A DNA stretch of 64,000 nt, from contig JAQGDQ010000101.1 in NCBI GenBank assembly GCA_030141605.1, positions 392,919-456,918 of the forward strand, given 5' to 3'. Positions 50,585 through 62,249 of the stretch are shown here, piece by piece; position 1 is the first letter of the stretch; each line of letters opens with the position of its first letter. A model generated the notes under the pieces. The model worked only from the letters and a program-made list of their open reading frames with translations. It did no database searches and had not been told where the DNA came from. This DNA is from Tubiluchus corallicola (taxonomy: Eukaryota > Priapulida > Priapulimorpha > Priapulimorphida > Tubiluchidae). The translations under genes were made by a program, and so were the position numbers.

Positions 50585-50960
50585 TCACCAAGGCTTGAAA
50601 CTCAATTTCGCAGACGTGATTTGTACTGACTCCTGAATAATTTCCCATGTAAATCGACAAGTTTTAGTCCTGAACATTAGTGCTTTGTATTCAGCAACAG
50701 GTAAGTCACAATGCTCGGCTGGCTTCACTGCAACGGTCACTCAAAATGGCAATGAAAACGTCTTGAACTGCTTGTTGAGGTTTCGCTGCTATTATTGCTT
50801 TCGGTTCCTCATATGGTAACGTACAGTACACAATAAATTTGCTAATACACAAAATTGACTCTTGGCAATTATTAGACTTGGATAAATAAAAATTATCACA
50901 ACAAACCTGTAACTCGTTTAACTTTAGTACGGATCTTGCCAACTCAAACTTGTCGTTATA
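50585..50960 (-). pseudogene. unresolved coding-like patch
   Basis: The minus strand reads NDKFELARSVLKLNELQ up to a donor-like CAG|GTTTGT at 50907, later AAKPQQAVQDVFIAILSD, then (one frame over, after a TTGCAG at 50728) PVAEYKALMFRTKTCRFTW, ending at a TGA at 50585-50587. Composition is more protein-like than the surroundings. Phases do not join cleanly, no ATG is present upstream, and I do not recognise the family. It could be a broken gene fragment or part of an older repeat. Confidence 0.25.
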
Positions 50961-52363
50961 TCGTTTGCAACTCTTAAGTTATTCGTGTGCTCTTATACAA
51001 TGTACTGTAGTCGAGTAAATAGCAACGTGAATTTTTATTTCTTTTAATTCACAACCCAGACAAATAATTATGCAGATAAACTCTGACTGTTTTATTATCT
51101 ATGACTTGGGTTTTTACATTGAGCTAATAACTTGTACTGGTACACTTAACGTTAACCGTGTATCTAACACTAATCATTATTAAATAAATTGCTGATTATT
51201 CACTTTGTACAAAAGGTAATGTCGCAATAGTCGTATAACAATACATTTACATACAAACACAGGTATAATTTACATGTGCATTTCTTTATATCACAGAATA
51301 AAATAATCATTCTCCAATACATTAAATCTAAGAAATTTAATATTATGCAACGACTGCCAATGAAACAATCCCAAAACGTCTGTAAATGGCATTAGCAAAA
51401 AATGATATAGCAACATTCTGCACAACACTGAATCATTCAAATTAGACATGATTTTTACATACAAAAGTTAATAAAGATATTCTGGCAAATGTCAACATGG
51501 GAAGGAAATCTCATTCTTTAGCACCCAATAGCTGATACTATAAATTATAGCATACAATGGTCTTGACACAGTAAAAAGCACTTTGAATGAAGTGTATTAA
51601 AGGAAAACAGGACCCAATTTTAAAGCAAGTGATTTATTATAATTACAAAATATTGAAAGGGAAAATAATCAAAGTATTGTTTTTTAAGAATGAGGTCAAT
51701 TGTATTTCAATTTCAATTTTTGCTTACACAAACATGCCCACGAAATATTTCTCCATTAAAAATTACATTCAAATGTGACGCCATCGTTAGCTATGTCGTT
51801 ACCAATAATTAGTAAGATAACGTTCCACCAAAATGAAAATAATAGGGTAATTTTAAATGTTTCCAACATAAATTCTATTCATTGCTCATTAAGACATAAT
51901 GTAGTAATCAAAGTTACTCTGCGAGAATGTTTACAAAGTGACGTGCACTATGTAGTACAATAGTCAATCAATAAACAATGCTTATTCAAGATCTATGGTC
52001 TGCATAAAGCACATTTTACCTCCACAGCAGAATATTATGAAACCCAGCACTAATGGTATTAGCTGTTTTAGCACTCATGTGGTACTATTATGATTACATC
52101 GTTACAGTCAAATGATTACTGATTTTAAGGCTTACATGGTTGTGTGCCAAATGTTAGTGTTGTTAGCAAACATTCCAAAGGTCTGGGATTTTATAAATCC
52201 GAGAAGATTATAAAGAACAAATTACAAACACATAACTCATGTTAGAAGCTGCCCAATTTGAAAATGTGATTTATGAGACAAAAGCAGCAAATGAGAGTTT
52301 CACTTCAACATTGTTAAGATATCGAGAGTGATTATAGGCAATTATTTGTGTGTAACTTCATAA

Positions 52364-55300
52364 TTAAATGTAGGTAGAACGTCCCTTTAAAACATGGCCG
52401 CAAACACCACACTGTGTAGTTTCTGCAGTGTTCATGTATGTACAAGCTGGACATGGGAGCATCACAAACGAGCTCAGTGACTCCTGGTCAAGTGACACAC
52501 AACCAGCATTACACATTTCACAACATAGGGCATCTGGTGGGTTTAGGAATGTGCACTCTCTGCACTGCCACTTGTTCAAATCTGAAACATGTTGCTCCGG
52601 TGAACTCCTAATGTGTATGGCAGAGTTGTCGTTGGATGGTGAATCACTGCTTTCTGCGAAGCTGCTATTTAAGGACGGCGACCAGTTGTTTCCAGTAGTA
52701 TCAAAGTTATTTACAGTTGCAATTCCCTTTGCATGAGCTGGCAATCCACTAGAGAGTGTCACTTTGTCAGATCGCAAATCAGTACGAAAGTTACCACTCT
52801 GTTCAGATAAATTCGCATGTGCTGCTTTTGGAGATGGCGAATTTTGCACATCAATACTGACTGTTACACGATTTTCTGTGTTCTGAACTGAAGTCGGCAT
52901 AAAAGGCAAAGATTGGTTATTATTACTGACTTTATAACTGCGAGGAATTGTTTTGTATTTTCCATTTGTATCACATTTACTGTCACCCAAATCTTGTGGT
53001 TTTGGCCGCAATGCCACAGCAACGTTATTCTTACCATGTGATGGGGATAAATTATAGCTGCCAGCTACTTGCTCTAAAAACATCTGATTTAAAATATCCT
53101 GCTGCTTATTAGTGGAGGACAGACTATCCTCCATAGTATTATAAGGCACGGGAGGGACATATACGTCTCTTGATGTTACATCGTTAGGCACATAATCAGA
53201 GGCACGTACAACGTTGCCTGTGCTTCGTTTTCGGGTCATTGGAGGGCTTAGTGAAACTGCTTCTAAAGACGACACAGCTATACATTGATCAGCAGGTATA
53301 ATGCAAGAAGACATAGCAGCAGTGGTCGAAAATGGAACAGCTGTTGCCTTGGGTCGAACTGATTGCTGTTGCGGAAAAAAGCTTGAACTAGAACTACTGA
53401 TAGCATTTTTATGAAGCACAGCTGGCTTACTGTTTAGCACAGGTTTATACGGTGCAAATGCTTTATTAACTTGTATAGTTTGATCATTGATTACCGCCTT
53501 AGTATTAGTACAGAGAATGCCTTTGTTACCATTGATTGCTGCATTAGTATGCTTTTCATAAACACTGCTTGGACGGCATCTAGCAGGTTGCTCTTCTTGA
53601 GGTAGCAATTCTGAAATGTGCATTTCAGTAACTTCGGTGGCCGGCCTAGAGGTTATGTCTTTGCTGCGATGTAATCTCCGTCGGTCAGAGACATCGCTTC
53701 GACTTCGCTGTACACCACTGGACGGTATTTTGTTGGATAAATGCTCAGGTTTTCCTAAAGGTTTTGAAGTTTCTCTCTCATCATAGAGTTTACTCACATT
53801 ATCATTTTGAAGCAAGTATGCTGTGCAGATAAATTCATCCCCAATGTACCGCTGGCGAACCTCAAGCACCTAGGAAAAAACGTTTTTAAAATAAAGACAT
53901 TACAGGCAAACAAAGTAGCAAGAAACAAAAATGGATATACTTAAACCAGCAAGCACTGGATTACTATTTTAATTTCAGTAACACAGATAAAATTATTGTG
54001 ATTTATTTAGCAGAAACAGTTCTACTTGGAAAAGTTAAAACTAGCACCATTGATAATAGTGTTTCAGGTACCCTGGTACCTGATTAATTGCTCGCATTGC
54101 TCACTACATAAGCCTGATATTTCTACCTGGTTCCAACAAAGAACATGCAAACATTATTTGTAGTACAGTATCCATTATTTAATAATTTAAACTTTAAATT
54201 CCACCTTCTGCTGTGCATTGTTGCAGTACAGCAGTGAGATGGCAGATTAAGCCACTTTTGTCATAGAGGTGACTTACAAAAAAACAAACTATGATTTCTT
54301 CATCAAGACCTTAGCTGTCCAAACAAAATTGTTTATTAACATTTAAGAAACTATTTTACACCACTAACAACAATACAAATAAAGTTAGAATTGTTAAGTT
54401 TAACAGTGCAAAAAGAATAATATAGATTATATTCCCCTAATTCCTATGCTGTATTAATAGTGCTCAGTGCAGTACCTAAGCTGACATAGCTGATTCACTT
54501 ATAACGCGTCAAACCAAAGAAATGTAATTAAGAAGTCTGGCAGATAAGGGTAAAAATTCAGTTATGCCTCCTCATGTGGCGAAACACTAGCTTTTGTGAC
54601 TCATAGCTCATGTATTCAGGCCCTCAGAGTGCAATAACTGAATGCTTATTGCCAACACAACAAAGAAGTCAGTTGAAATGCACCAGTGGTTGTTTTTATT
54701 TTTGAGAACAAATGATTTAAATTTTTTTATTGCAGCTTAGTAATCGTGTACCTAGGTACCCAGCGGGTATAAGGAAAAGGGCACATGAGCCTGATTTTTG
54801 CTACCTGTGTACACACTGATTGATAAGCGTAGCACTGATCACTCTTACTTGCTTCATAGTAAACCCCTGCTTGAGAACACGACTATAAATCTTTTCCATT
54901 AAGGCGACTTCAAACTGTGCTACTAGGCAGTCGAAGGCTATCGATGACAGCATATCCTTGGAAACATGTTTTACCAGCACATATGTATAAGGATCTTGAT
55001 CCTGTCGACGATAACCCATCTGTGTGAGAAGCATGCCATATCCCAGCAAGTTGTTGGCAATTTTGCACTTAAAAGCACCAGAATAAACCTAAACGGTAAT
55101 AATGATAAAAACATTAGTTACTCAAAAAAGCTACAAATACAAAATATAACAAATATATCTTACTTTCGGAATCATAATAGAATTCATAAAAATTGTCAAA
55201 CGTCAATTAAATCAATCAAATAGGGGTGGGCAGGTAAGCAGCTAAAAGATCAGTGATAGTGCTGCAAGCTCCTCACACTGGGGTCCATGAGGGTATATAA

Positions 55301-58300
55301 TCAGAAAAATTGTTACTTTCCTGCCTTTGAGAAATATGAAGCTATTTTCTAACTTAAAATTTTGTGTTCCAAAAGTATAGTATGCTAAATTCTCTATTCT
55401 ACTAATTATTAGTGCATACCTACTTCAAGTAGAATTTTGCACTGTTGGCTGTTACTTTTTAATTGTGTCTAGAAAATTTTAAGTAATTCAATTTACTATT
55501 GCAAAATGAGCAAGTTCTCATATCCATGTATTATAACATGTCTAAATGTAGAGTAATTTATGGTAGAAATGTCCTTCAAGTCAAACTTAAAAAAAGAACT
55601 TGCAATATTTATTGGAAAATGTAATACGAAAGTTACATTTTTTCCTTTACAAAGCTTTTGAACACTGAAGCACATAATATAACTGTAGTCAAGTTGTGCA
55701 ACTTCTAATGCAAGTTCACGACAATAATAGCTCTATAACTAAGCCTCACGGGCGAGGGCATCCACGGTAACGTTTCCAAGGAGGGCAAGGGAAATACTCC
55801 TACTATCACAATTATTGTTTAAAATTATCCATAGAAAGCTAATGCGACATCTAATGTATTCTGGGGTTTAAATGAAAGAACTCTATCATATAATTAATAG
55901 TAAAAGTAAAATCATGAGCAGAGTGTTCCATGGTTCTTTCTAGGTTAAGATGGGAGAGGATTAGAGCTCTCACAAGTTCTTATGAACAAAAATCATAAAT
56001 TTATGATGTAACAATAAGGGAGATAAAAAAGAAAAAGCTTTTCAGGTAAACGTAAACCATAAACTGCATGGTTTTGCCGTTGCTGAAGATGTTAATCGCT
56101 CCCTTCATATCGGTGACTGTGATTCGTCTTAAGCTGTCCCTGTTCGAAATGACCACTTGACCCATGGGCCTGGCCTCTTAAGCCAGGGCAGTAGCATATA
56201 TCAGGTAACTTATAGTACTACGGAGTGAGACAGAGAACAGAAATATCCGAGTCCCGACACTCCTTAGGGACTTAATTATGAGGTTTTAACTTCCAAACCC
56301 CCTTGTCCGAGTTTAGAAGGCCTGATTCAGGGGGGAGTCAAATATCCTGTTTACACCCTCACCCAGCAGACGCCCATGCTCGCGAGACATAGAATGCATA
56401 CATGTATTGAGCTACAATGCTATTGAGCCATTTTGCATACAGATAATAATGAGTAAGACAACCTAGTGCTGCTATGGCAACCAACAGAAAAAAGGTCTCT
56501 GTTAATTGCAGCCTTGGTCCATGATTCATCTTGTATAAAACCAGCTGTAAAGCTTCAAAATTAATCATTGTTTTACACAGGAACCAAGGTTTACGTACGA
56601 AAAAAGGCTTCACAGTCTGGATTTGGCCCGCAGGCTGCCAGTTGCCCACCCCTGGATTAAATTATAAAGAAAACCACATAACCTACATTAGTATGAAGTT
56701 TTAAAACTCTATTTTTGCAAAGTTTAGTTAACTACATTCAACATTTTTAAGGCTGCCTTGTGGTCTGCAGCAGAAGAATAGAGCAGTAAATTTATTCGTA
56801 TTCGTAAGAACTATACAGCATCATTTAATTTTCCCATTTCTACTTGCGAGTTTCTGTTTAAATTATACGATGACACTAGACGTGTTGTAGTCAATTTGAA
56901 AAATTTAACACATCTTAAATTCTTTAAAGCATGCGAATTGTACCAAAATGTAGACCTAAACGGAACACTTTTCGTGCCCAAAATAGAAATTCTCAATCAA
57001 GGACGTGAAGGTGCATTAGCAAAAATTTAGCATTTCAAAATTTCTTGGTTTGTAATATTTCAGATGTCTGATAAGGAAAGCCATTGAGAAATGTGAAAAA
57101 CATGGGAGTACCTTTAGTTTGCGAAATTCAGGTCGCCAAGTGTAAGTGTATAAGTTCAGTGCCAGCTCTTCAAGTGAGACAAACGCAGATTCAATGTCGA
57201 CGAAGCTAGCTCTGCAACTGATCTCTTCCACAGTCCATGTCAACATATCCACAAAACCGTGGATGCACAGTTTGCTTCCGGCATCAACTACAGACAGAAA
57301 GTTCAGAATTCCACGCGACAGGCTTTGTTTGGCAACTGTCTATAAAAAATAAAATTATTATTGTAATAACTAATAAATAAACAGTTAAAAGTATTTCATT
57401 AAACATAAAAGCAAAACATCCAAGACAACTTGTCCACAAAAGCATAGGTGGTGAAATTACTCACAATAAAACTGAGATGCAGTTAAACTCAGTTAAAATG
57501 TTCTGAAAGAAGAAAGACAACACACGCTTCATCTATGAAGGATTATGACACAGTACAGTTTGAAATTCACTTTACAAAAAATCTTGTTGGCTTTATATGC
57601 ATATAAAGATAGCAAGCAGAATTCTGAAAAGAGACACTTTAGTACAATTGTATCATACTTTGCTTACCATTATTTTGAATACTGCAATATTGTATGGGGT
57701 TATGCATATGCTTCTACTTTGGACAGGTTAAACAAATTACAAAAAAATAATTAGAATTATTACTCATTCGGATTACACATTTCACACAAATATTTTATTT
57801 AAGCAGCTTAATATTTTATAAGTTAATGATATTATATGTATGAAAATTGCATGTTTTATTCACAAACATTTTAATATTTTTAGTAATATATTTACAGTAA
57901 ACAAAACACTTTATATGTACAATACTAGGCAGTTCGATGACTATCATATACCAAAAGTGACAACTGACCTTATGAAACATTTTATTGGTTATCAGGGCCC
58001 TGTTTTATGGAACAATTTGTCTTGTGATGTGAAAAAAAGTAAATCACACTCGTGTTTTAAAAGAAAATGAGAATTATATTATAATATTTTTATGTTGCTA
58101 AATAACTTTTATTGTACAATTTTTTTACTTTCATCATTGGAACGTTTTTTTTATTGAACTTGGCTGTAAGTCTGACAACTTCCTGGAGAGCCATAATATC
58201 ATAAAAATCATCTAAAATATTTTATTTAACAGAACTGCATTTTTTATGTAAATCTTATTTACTAACACATTCACTTTCCCTTTTAATTTTACTTATATAT

Positions 58301-60170
58301 ACTAATATAAATTATGTAAGGAATATGTTTGAATGTAATGTTTTTGTGGGAATAAACTTTAACTTAATACTGTATGGAAATTGTTATTACATACCAAGTT
58401 CAAAAGATCCAAAATAGTGATGCTCCACAGCTTTGAAAACCAAATATTCTGAGTAATTTTTATTCACTTTCATTCCCAGTACAAAGTATGTCTTTGGTTC
58501 ACGAAAATTTTGCTTCATTTTTTTATAAGAATTTTGTCTTGTAACATTAACATTTTCTCACTAAAACAGCATATGTTATCATGGAAAAACACAAATTTCT
58601 GGAAAAAATAAGTAATTACTGACTAGAACAACTTTCGTATTTGTAGTTGTTGTTCTGTATATGCTCTACACTTTCGTGCTCCATATTTGAGAGAAGGTGC
58701 ACAAAACTTTTTCAAACCTTTTAATCTAGTTTTGTTTTCGTGCACTTATTAGATTACACTACAAAATGCAGCAAAAGCGAGGTGCCATTTAGGCAGGATG
58801 TAAAATGTGCCACCTTCGAAAATTAATTGCATACGCACAACTTGACAGTAAATATGCATTCCTACGCATTGCAGCCATCTGCACTGTGTTTTGCATAGCT
58901 GCAGAAAATTTTTTGCTAGCAAACTTTTCTATTGTTTTTGATTTTATTAATTGCCATGCACACAATAATTTTTCTAACAGTGTCTATTGCAAAAATTGCA
59001 CAATTGCTTTATTAAATCATTTAAAATGCAGCTATTTAAAGCAGCTGTAAGATGCACAGGAGTAACTAGACGAACGAAGTCAGTATTTCACTTTCTACAT
59101 TCTATTACTTTTTATTTCTTGGAAACTTACTACTAAATATCCATCTTAAAAATAATAACTGCAGCCAAATAAGCTTTTTATTGTTACAACAACACCAAAC
59201 ATAGTTTCTGTGCGAATGCATTCAAATGTAAATTTATATAAAACTTAAAACCAAACATTTAAAAATGCAGTTCAGTTTGGTTGAGTTCGAGATTAGCATG
59301 TATGATTCGGGCTCAGCTCTAGTTCGTAGGAAAAACTTAAGTGAATTCAGGTTTAGTTTCAGATTCAGGGGATATTATACTCAAAGCATTAATATACTGA
59401 CGATATTGCTTCTTATTCATCTGTGGCTGTCCCTCACTGTTACCCCTTTCTCAGAGCTTTATCACGATATTTTGGGAAGGGAAAACAGGCAGTAAACAGC
59501 CAGGTATTAAGGCAACATTAAACTCGCAATGTTTTAGTCAAGAATGTAATTAATTGAGCTAGTTAACTTGGAAAATGACAAGACATGCCAAACCCAGACA
59601 AAACAATCTTTGCAACAAGATTAACGATAACAGGTCACACAAGCTGACACAGTCATAGCGTGTTCATAAATGATAAAAAAATCAAGTTACCAAAAATGTT
59701 GCAGTTACAAAAAACCCATTTTCAGGTAGTAGTGTTTAGCTTTTGCATTTTGCTTTGTATGCGAAACGCAATAAAATTAAAATCAAATCGTAAATTATGA
59801 ACAGCAGTTCTAATTAATAATAATTATAAAAATTTCTGATAGAGTAAAAGTTCCACAATGAAAAAATAAAATTTAAGGCAACTAAAGTTAATTAAATCCA
59901 AATTGTAAAGGCTGTTTGTCAACGAGACATTTACATATTTTAAGATTAAGGTATGTACTCCTCCCTTTCCCATGGTTTGTAATGTTTCATAAATTTTATA
60001 TATATAGTCAATTTGTCCTTTGTTATTATTCTGTATGTTTAAATCCCTACCTGGCCTGATAGCCCAGAATTTCGTATTATGTCGATGTACGAATCATACA
60101 ACTTCCTTCGTACTGACACAGCATTACTGTCTGCAACAACTCGCATTGTTCTAGCTGTAGCAGCATTCAT
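52364..60170 (-). CDS. SPATA2: SPATA2/Tamo-like PUB-domain protein with two NZF-type zinc fingers
   Basis: Predicted ubiquitin-signalling adaptor, complete at 697 residues. Coding exons: 60170-60051, 57339-57112, 55088-54849, 53869-52364; all introns are phase 0 with GT-AG ends. The PUB-domain region (about residues 60-195) contains NLYTYTWRPEFRKLK, then VYSGAFKCKI, matching the NLFLYPW-type and TYTGPF-type signature of vertebrate SPATA2, followed by LLTQMGYR and GFTMKQVLEVRQRY. The long last exon is Ser/Asn-rich and probably disordered. SRDVYVPP near residue 432 resembles a PUB-interaction motif of the kind SPATA2 and OTULIN use to bind HOIP. The C-terminus has two C-x2-C-x10-C-x2-C fingers (about 630-649 and 669-686), as in Drosophila Tamo. 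In vertebrates SPATA2 links the deubiquitinase CYLD to LUBAC; that role is inferred here by homology. The start is uncertain between M1 and M9. Confidence 0.9.
55089..57111 (-). other. SPATA2-like intron 2
   Basis: Intron of about 2.0 kb inside the PUB-domain coding region, phase 0. Most of it is the 1.4-kb hAT element at 55221-56654. Confidence 0.85.
55221..56654. mobile_element. non-autonomous hAT element (1.43 kb)
   Basis: The left end reads TAGGGGTGGGCAGG and the right end, in reverse complement, CAGGGGTGGGCAACTGGCAG. This CAGGGGTGGGCAA terminus is a well-known hAT (Charlie-type) end. The flanks AATCAAAT and GATTAAAT agree at six of eight positions, consistent with an aged target duplication. 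The interior has no intact transposase. Confidence 0.85.
57340..60050 (-). other. SPATA2-like intron 1
   Basis: Intron of about 2.7 kb, phase 0, between the N-terminal exon and the first PUB-domain exon. It carries a plus-strand LINE fragment at 57540-58375. The rest is AT-rich with chance frames only. Confidence 0.85.
57540..58375 (+). mobile_element. non-LTR retrotransposon 3' fragment
   Basis: The frame 57545-57754 contains FEYCNIVWGYAYASTLDRL, the YCxxVWG motif at the C-terminal side of LINE reverse transcriptases. After a one-base shift in an A-run near 57744-57750, the sequence continues IIRIITHS and ends with YNTRQFDDY and YQGPVLWNNL, the usual C-terminal signature of Jockey/I/CR1-related ORF2. 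A short AT-rich 3' tail follows. The fragment is 5' truncated, frameshifted and antisense to the host gene. Confidence 0.88.
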
Positions 60171-60210
60171 ACATATAATTCTTCATCAATCATACAAGTG
60201 CTACCGCCAA
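60171..60210 (-). promoter_or_regulatory. 5' UTR with overlapping short upstream frames
   Basis: An acceptor (CTGTTTTTAG) ends at 60211, so transcript begins in a further upstream non-coding exon. In the 40 nt before the start, an ATG opens an 8-codon frame (MIDEELYV) whose TGA overlaps the main ATG as ATGA. A second upstream ATG runs past the start in another frame. These could lower or tune translation from M1, or favour M9. Confidence 0.5.
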
Positions 60211-60888
60211 CTAAAAACAGATATATGAAAAAATTCAGTATCAATGATCAAAATTGAGGAGATATTTAATGATTTCACAAAAATACAATTCTGTGAAAAG
60301 TAAAACATAAACAAAATCAAACAATATCTTTTAATTTTCAAGCATTCTATGGTCTACATGTTTACCAATGTACTACAGTATAATATTATAGAATTTGCAA
60401 ACTGAATTCTTCCAATAGTCAGTATTATAAAAACTGAGGTTAGAGTAACTTTCATTATACGATCCACGGTACCATGGTCGATCTGTTTTCCCACTTCTTT
60501 GATCAAGAATTTATTTTATTGTGTGAATAAATATGTAAAATTGCATTAATATAGAAAAGCACACATCATTTCACCATTACATATGAGTATTAAATTATAA
60601 AGTAACTATAAAGCTCTTGCTGTTAATTACATATACGTAGAATTAAAATAGAAAGTGTCTCCGTCATCGCCTAGGTACAGAATGGAGGCCTGTTAAAAAA
60701 CAGAAGTAAATTTACTTAAACGGATATACATTGTTTGGGTTCCTTTCATTTTGCATCAGGATAAATTACTGCAGCTACAGCAAAACTTTCGTTGTTGAAA
60801 AAGTACCCACGCTCAATATGTTAATATACGTTAATTTCAAATTATTTTGCTACCATGATATTACTTACAAGCTGGGGAGCATAACCAT

Positions 60889-61236
60889 CAGTGGTGAACA
60901 TTGCGACTTTCAAATCTGAGTTGAACCGAATTTCAGTATTTCGAACTCGAATTGAGTATGAAAGATTTTCGAGCTACTTTTCGAAGTAGTAAAAAGTGGT
61001 CTAAAAAGTCATGCATATTACTTGATTTTGTTCTATAGTAAAACCACTATTAGTGTGTTAAAATTTTTTAACAGAAACTGCAGCTGAATTCTGCTAATTG
61101 CTAACATTTTAATGATAAAGAGCCCATGTGACTAAAGTGCTGAATAATTTAATCTATAATTTTGGGTTTGAATCGAATTCGAACTAAAAAAATTGTTCGA
61201 ATCGAATTCGAACTCGAACATTCGATGCCACCCCTG
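60889..61236. mobile_element. decayed hAT-like MITE (348 bp)
   Basis: The left end CAGTGGTGAACATTG pairs imperfectly with the reverse complement of the right end, CAGGGGTGGCATCG. Subterminal GAATTCGAACTCGAAC-type motifs lie at both sides. The flanks ATAACCAT and ATCACTAT agree at six of eight positions, which fits an old 8-bp target duplication. Confidence 0.65.
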
Positions 61237-61354
61237 ATCACTATTTTGTATCTTTTGAAGCAATATTTTGTATATTTCGCAAAAATTTTCACATAGCATT
61301 AAGTCAATGTTTATTGCCAATTTACCATGAAAATCATTACATTCATACATATTT

Positions 61355-61450
61355 CGCATCAGTACGGGTGGCCAAGTGGCTAAGGGAACAGACTGCAGAT
61401 GCTTCTCTGTTTGCAGCCCGAGTTTGAATATCACGACCACCTGTATTGGT
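61355..61450 (+). repeat. tRNA-Leu-like pseudogene or SINE head
   Basis: TGGCCAAGTGGC matches the Pol III A box at nearly all positions, and AGTTTGAATATC is a degenerate B box about 50 bp further on. The flanks GTACGGGTGG and CCACCTGTAT can pair like an acceptor stem. Class II (Leu/Ser-like) spacing is suggested. The B box and T-arm are too degenerate for a working tRNA. Confidence 0.55.
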
Positions 61451-61709
61451 GCAAACTGTTGTTACCTGTATTATTTACTTGTGGCGTCTCAAATTGTAGT
61501 TGTGTTGTTGTATTCGTTTTGCTTATAGTAGCCAATAGTTTATGGTCTGAGTGACTGTAAATAAGTGTTTTTGTCTTTTTTTGTACTTTTATATAATACA
61601 GAATATACATTAGTATATATTTATAAATAAAATTAAAAGAAAAAAGAACTTTGTGACCACAATTATACAAATCTAGATAGAAAAATCTTAGCACTAGCTG
61701 CATATTCCA

Positions 61710-62240
61710 AATTAACAAAAAATTTTGAAAGTAAGAGGATCAGTCTAGAAACAAAATTAAGAATTTTGCTGCACGCGTGGAAACTGTATTTCCGTATGAC
61801 TCAGAATTATGGACAATCAAATCACAACACAAATCAGTTATTGATGCATTTCAAAGAATAAACTATAGGAACATTCTAGGAATAAAATGGCCAAAGAAAA
61901 AAATCAAACCAGGACCTGTATAATAAAGTCAAGGCAGAGGAATGGAAAATTAAAAGTCAAAAGGACAGGATTAAAATGGATAGGACATGTTATACAACTA
62001 CCAGATGACAGCCCATTAAACTTAGCTTTCAAAGAAGCGATGCAGAAAGAAAAGAAACCACAAGGAGGGCTGCTGCTAAGTTACATTAATTTCATCCAAA
62101 AAGATCTCATGAACACATCATTAGATATCAAAAATACAGAGACATGGGATGTTGCGGGTGATGGAGCGGCACAGACTAAGGTGATTAGGAGGGTCATGTC
62201 AGAGAATGTGTGAATCCAGAGATGATCATGATGATGATGT
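61710..62240 (+). mobile_element. RTE/CR1-type LINE 3' fragment with GAT-repeat tail
   Basis: One frame reads SELWTIKSQHK and DAFQRINYRNILGIKWP, the typical segment after the reverse transcriptase core. Frame 61887-62213 continues with GLKWIGHVIQLPDDSPLN. A frameshift separates the two. It ends in a GATGATCATGATGATGATG repeat, the kind of 3' tail used by RTE-type elements. Severely 5' truncated and inactive. Confidence 0.85.
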
Positions 62241-62249
62241 TACCAAATG

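Larger units (their letters stand above)
47514..52363. other. intergenic region between SPATA2-like gene and KLHL8
   Basis: Contains an AT-rich interspersed repeat (47640-48180), a pentanucleotide microsatellite and CR1-like LINE (48871-50560), and an unresolved coding-like patch (50585-50960). The SPATA2-like 3' UTR must lie at its right end; a minus-strand AATAAA is at 51633-51638, about 0.7 kb past the stop. The rest, about 50960-52363, shows nothing recognisable. Confidence 0.6.

Noticed and set aside
61355-61450. Functional tRNA gene
   Set aside because: The B box and T-arm are degenerate, and the anticodon arm does not fold cleanly; it fits a SINE head or pseudogene better.
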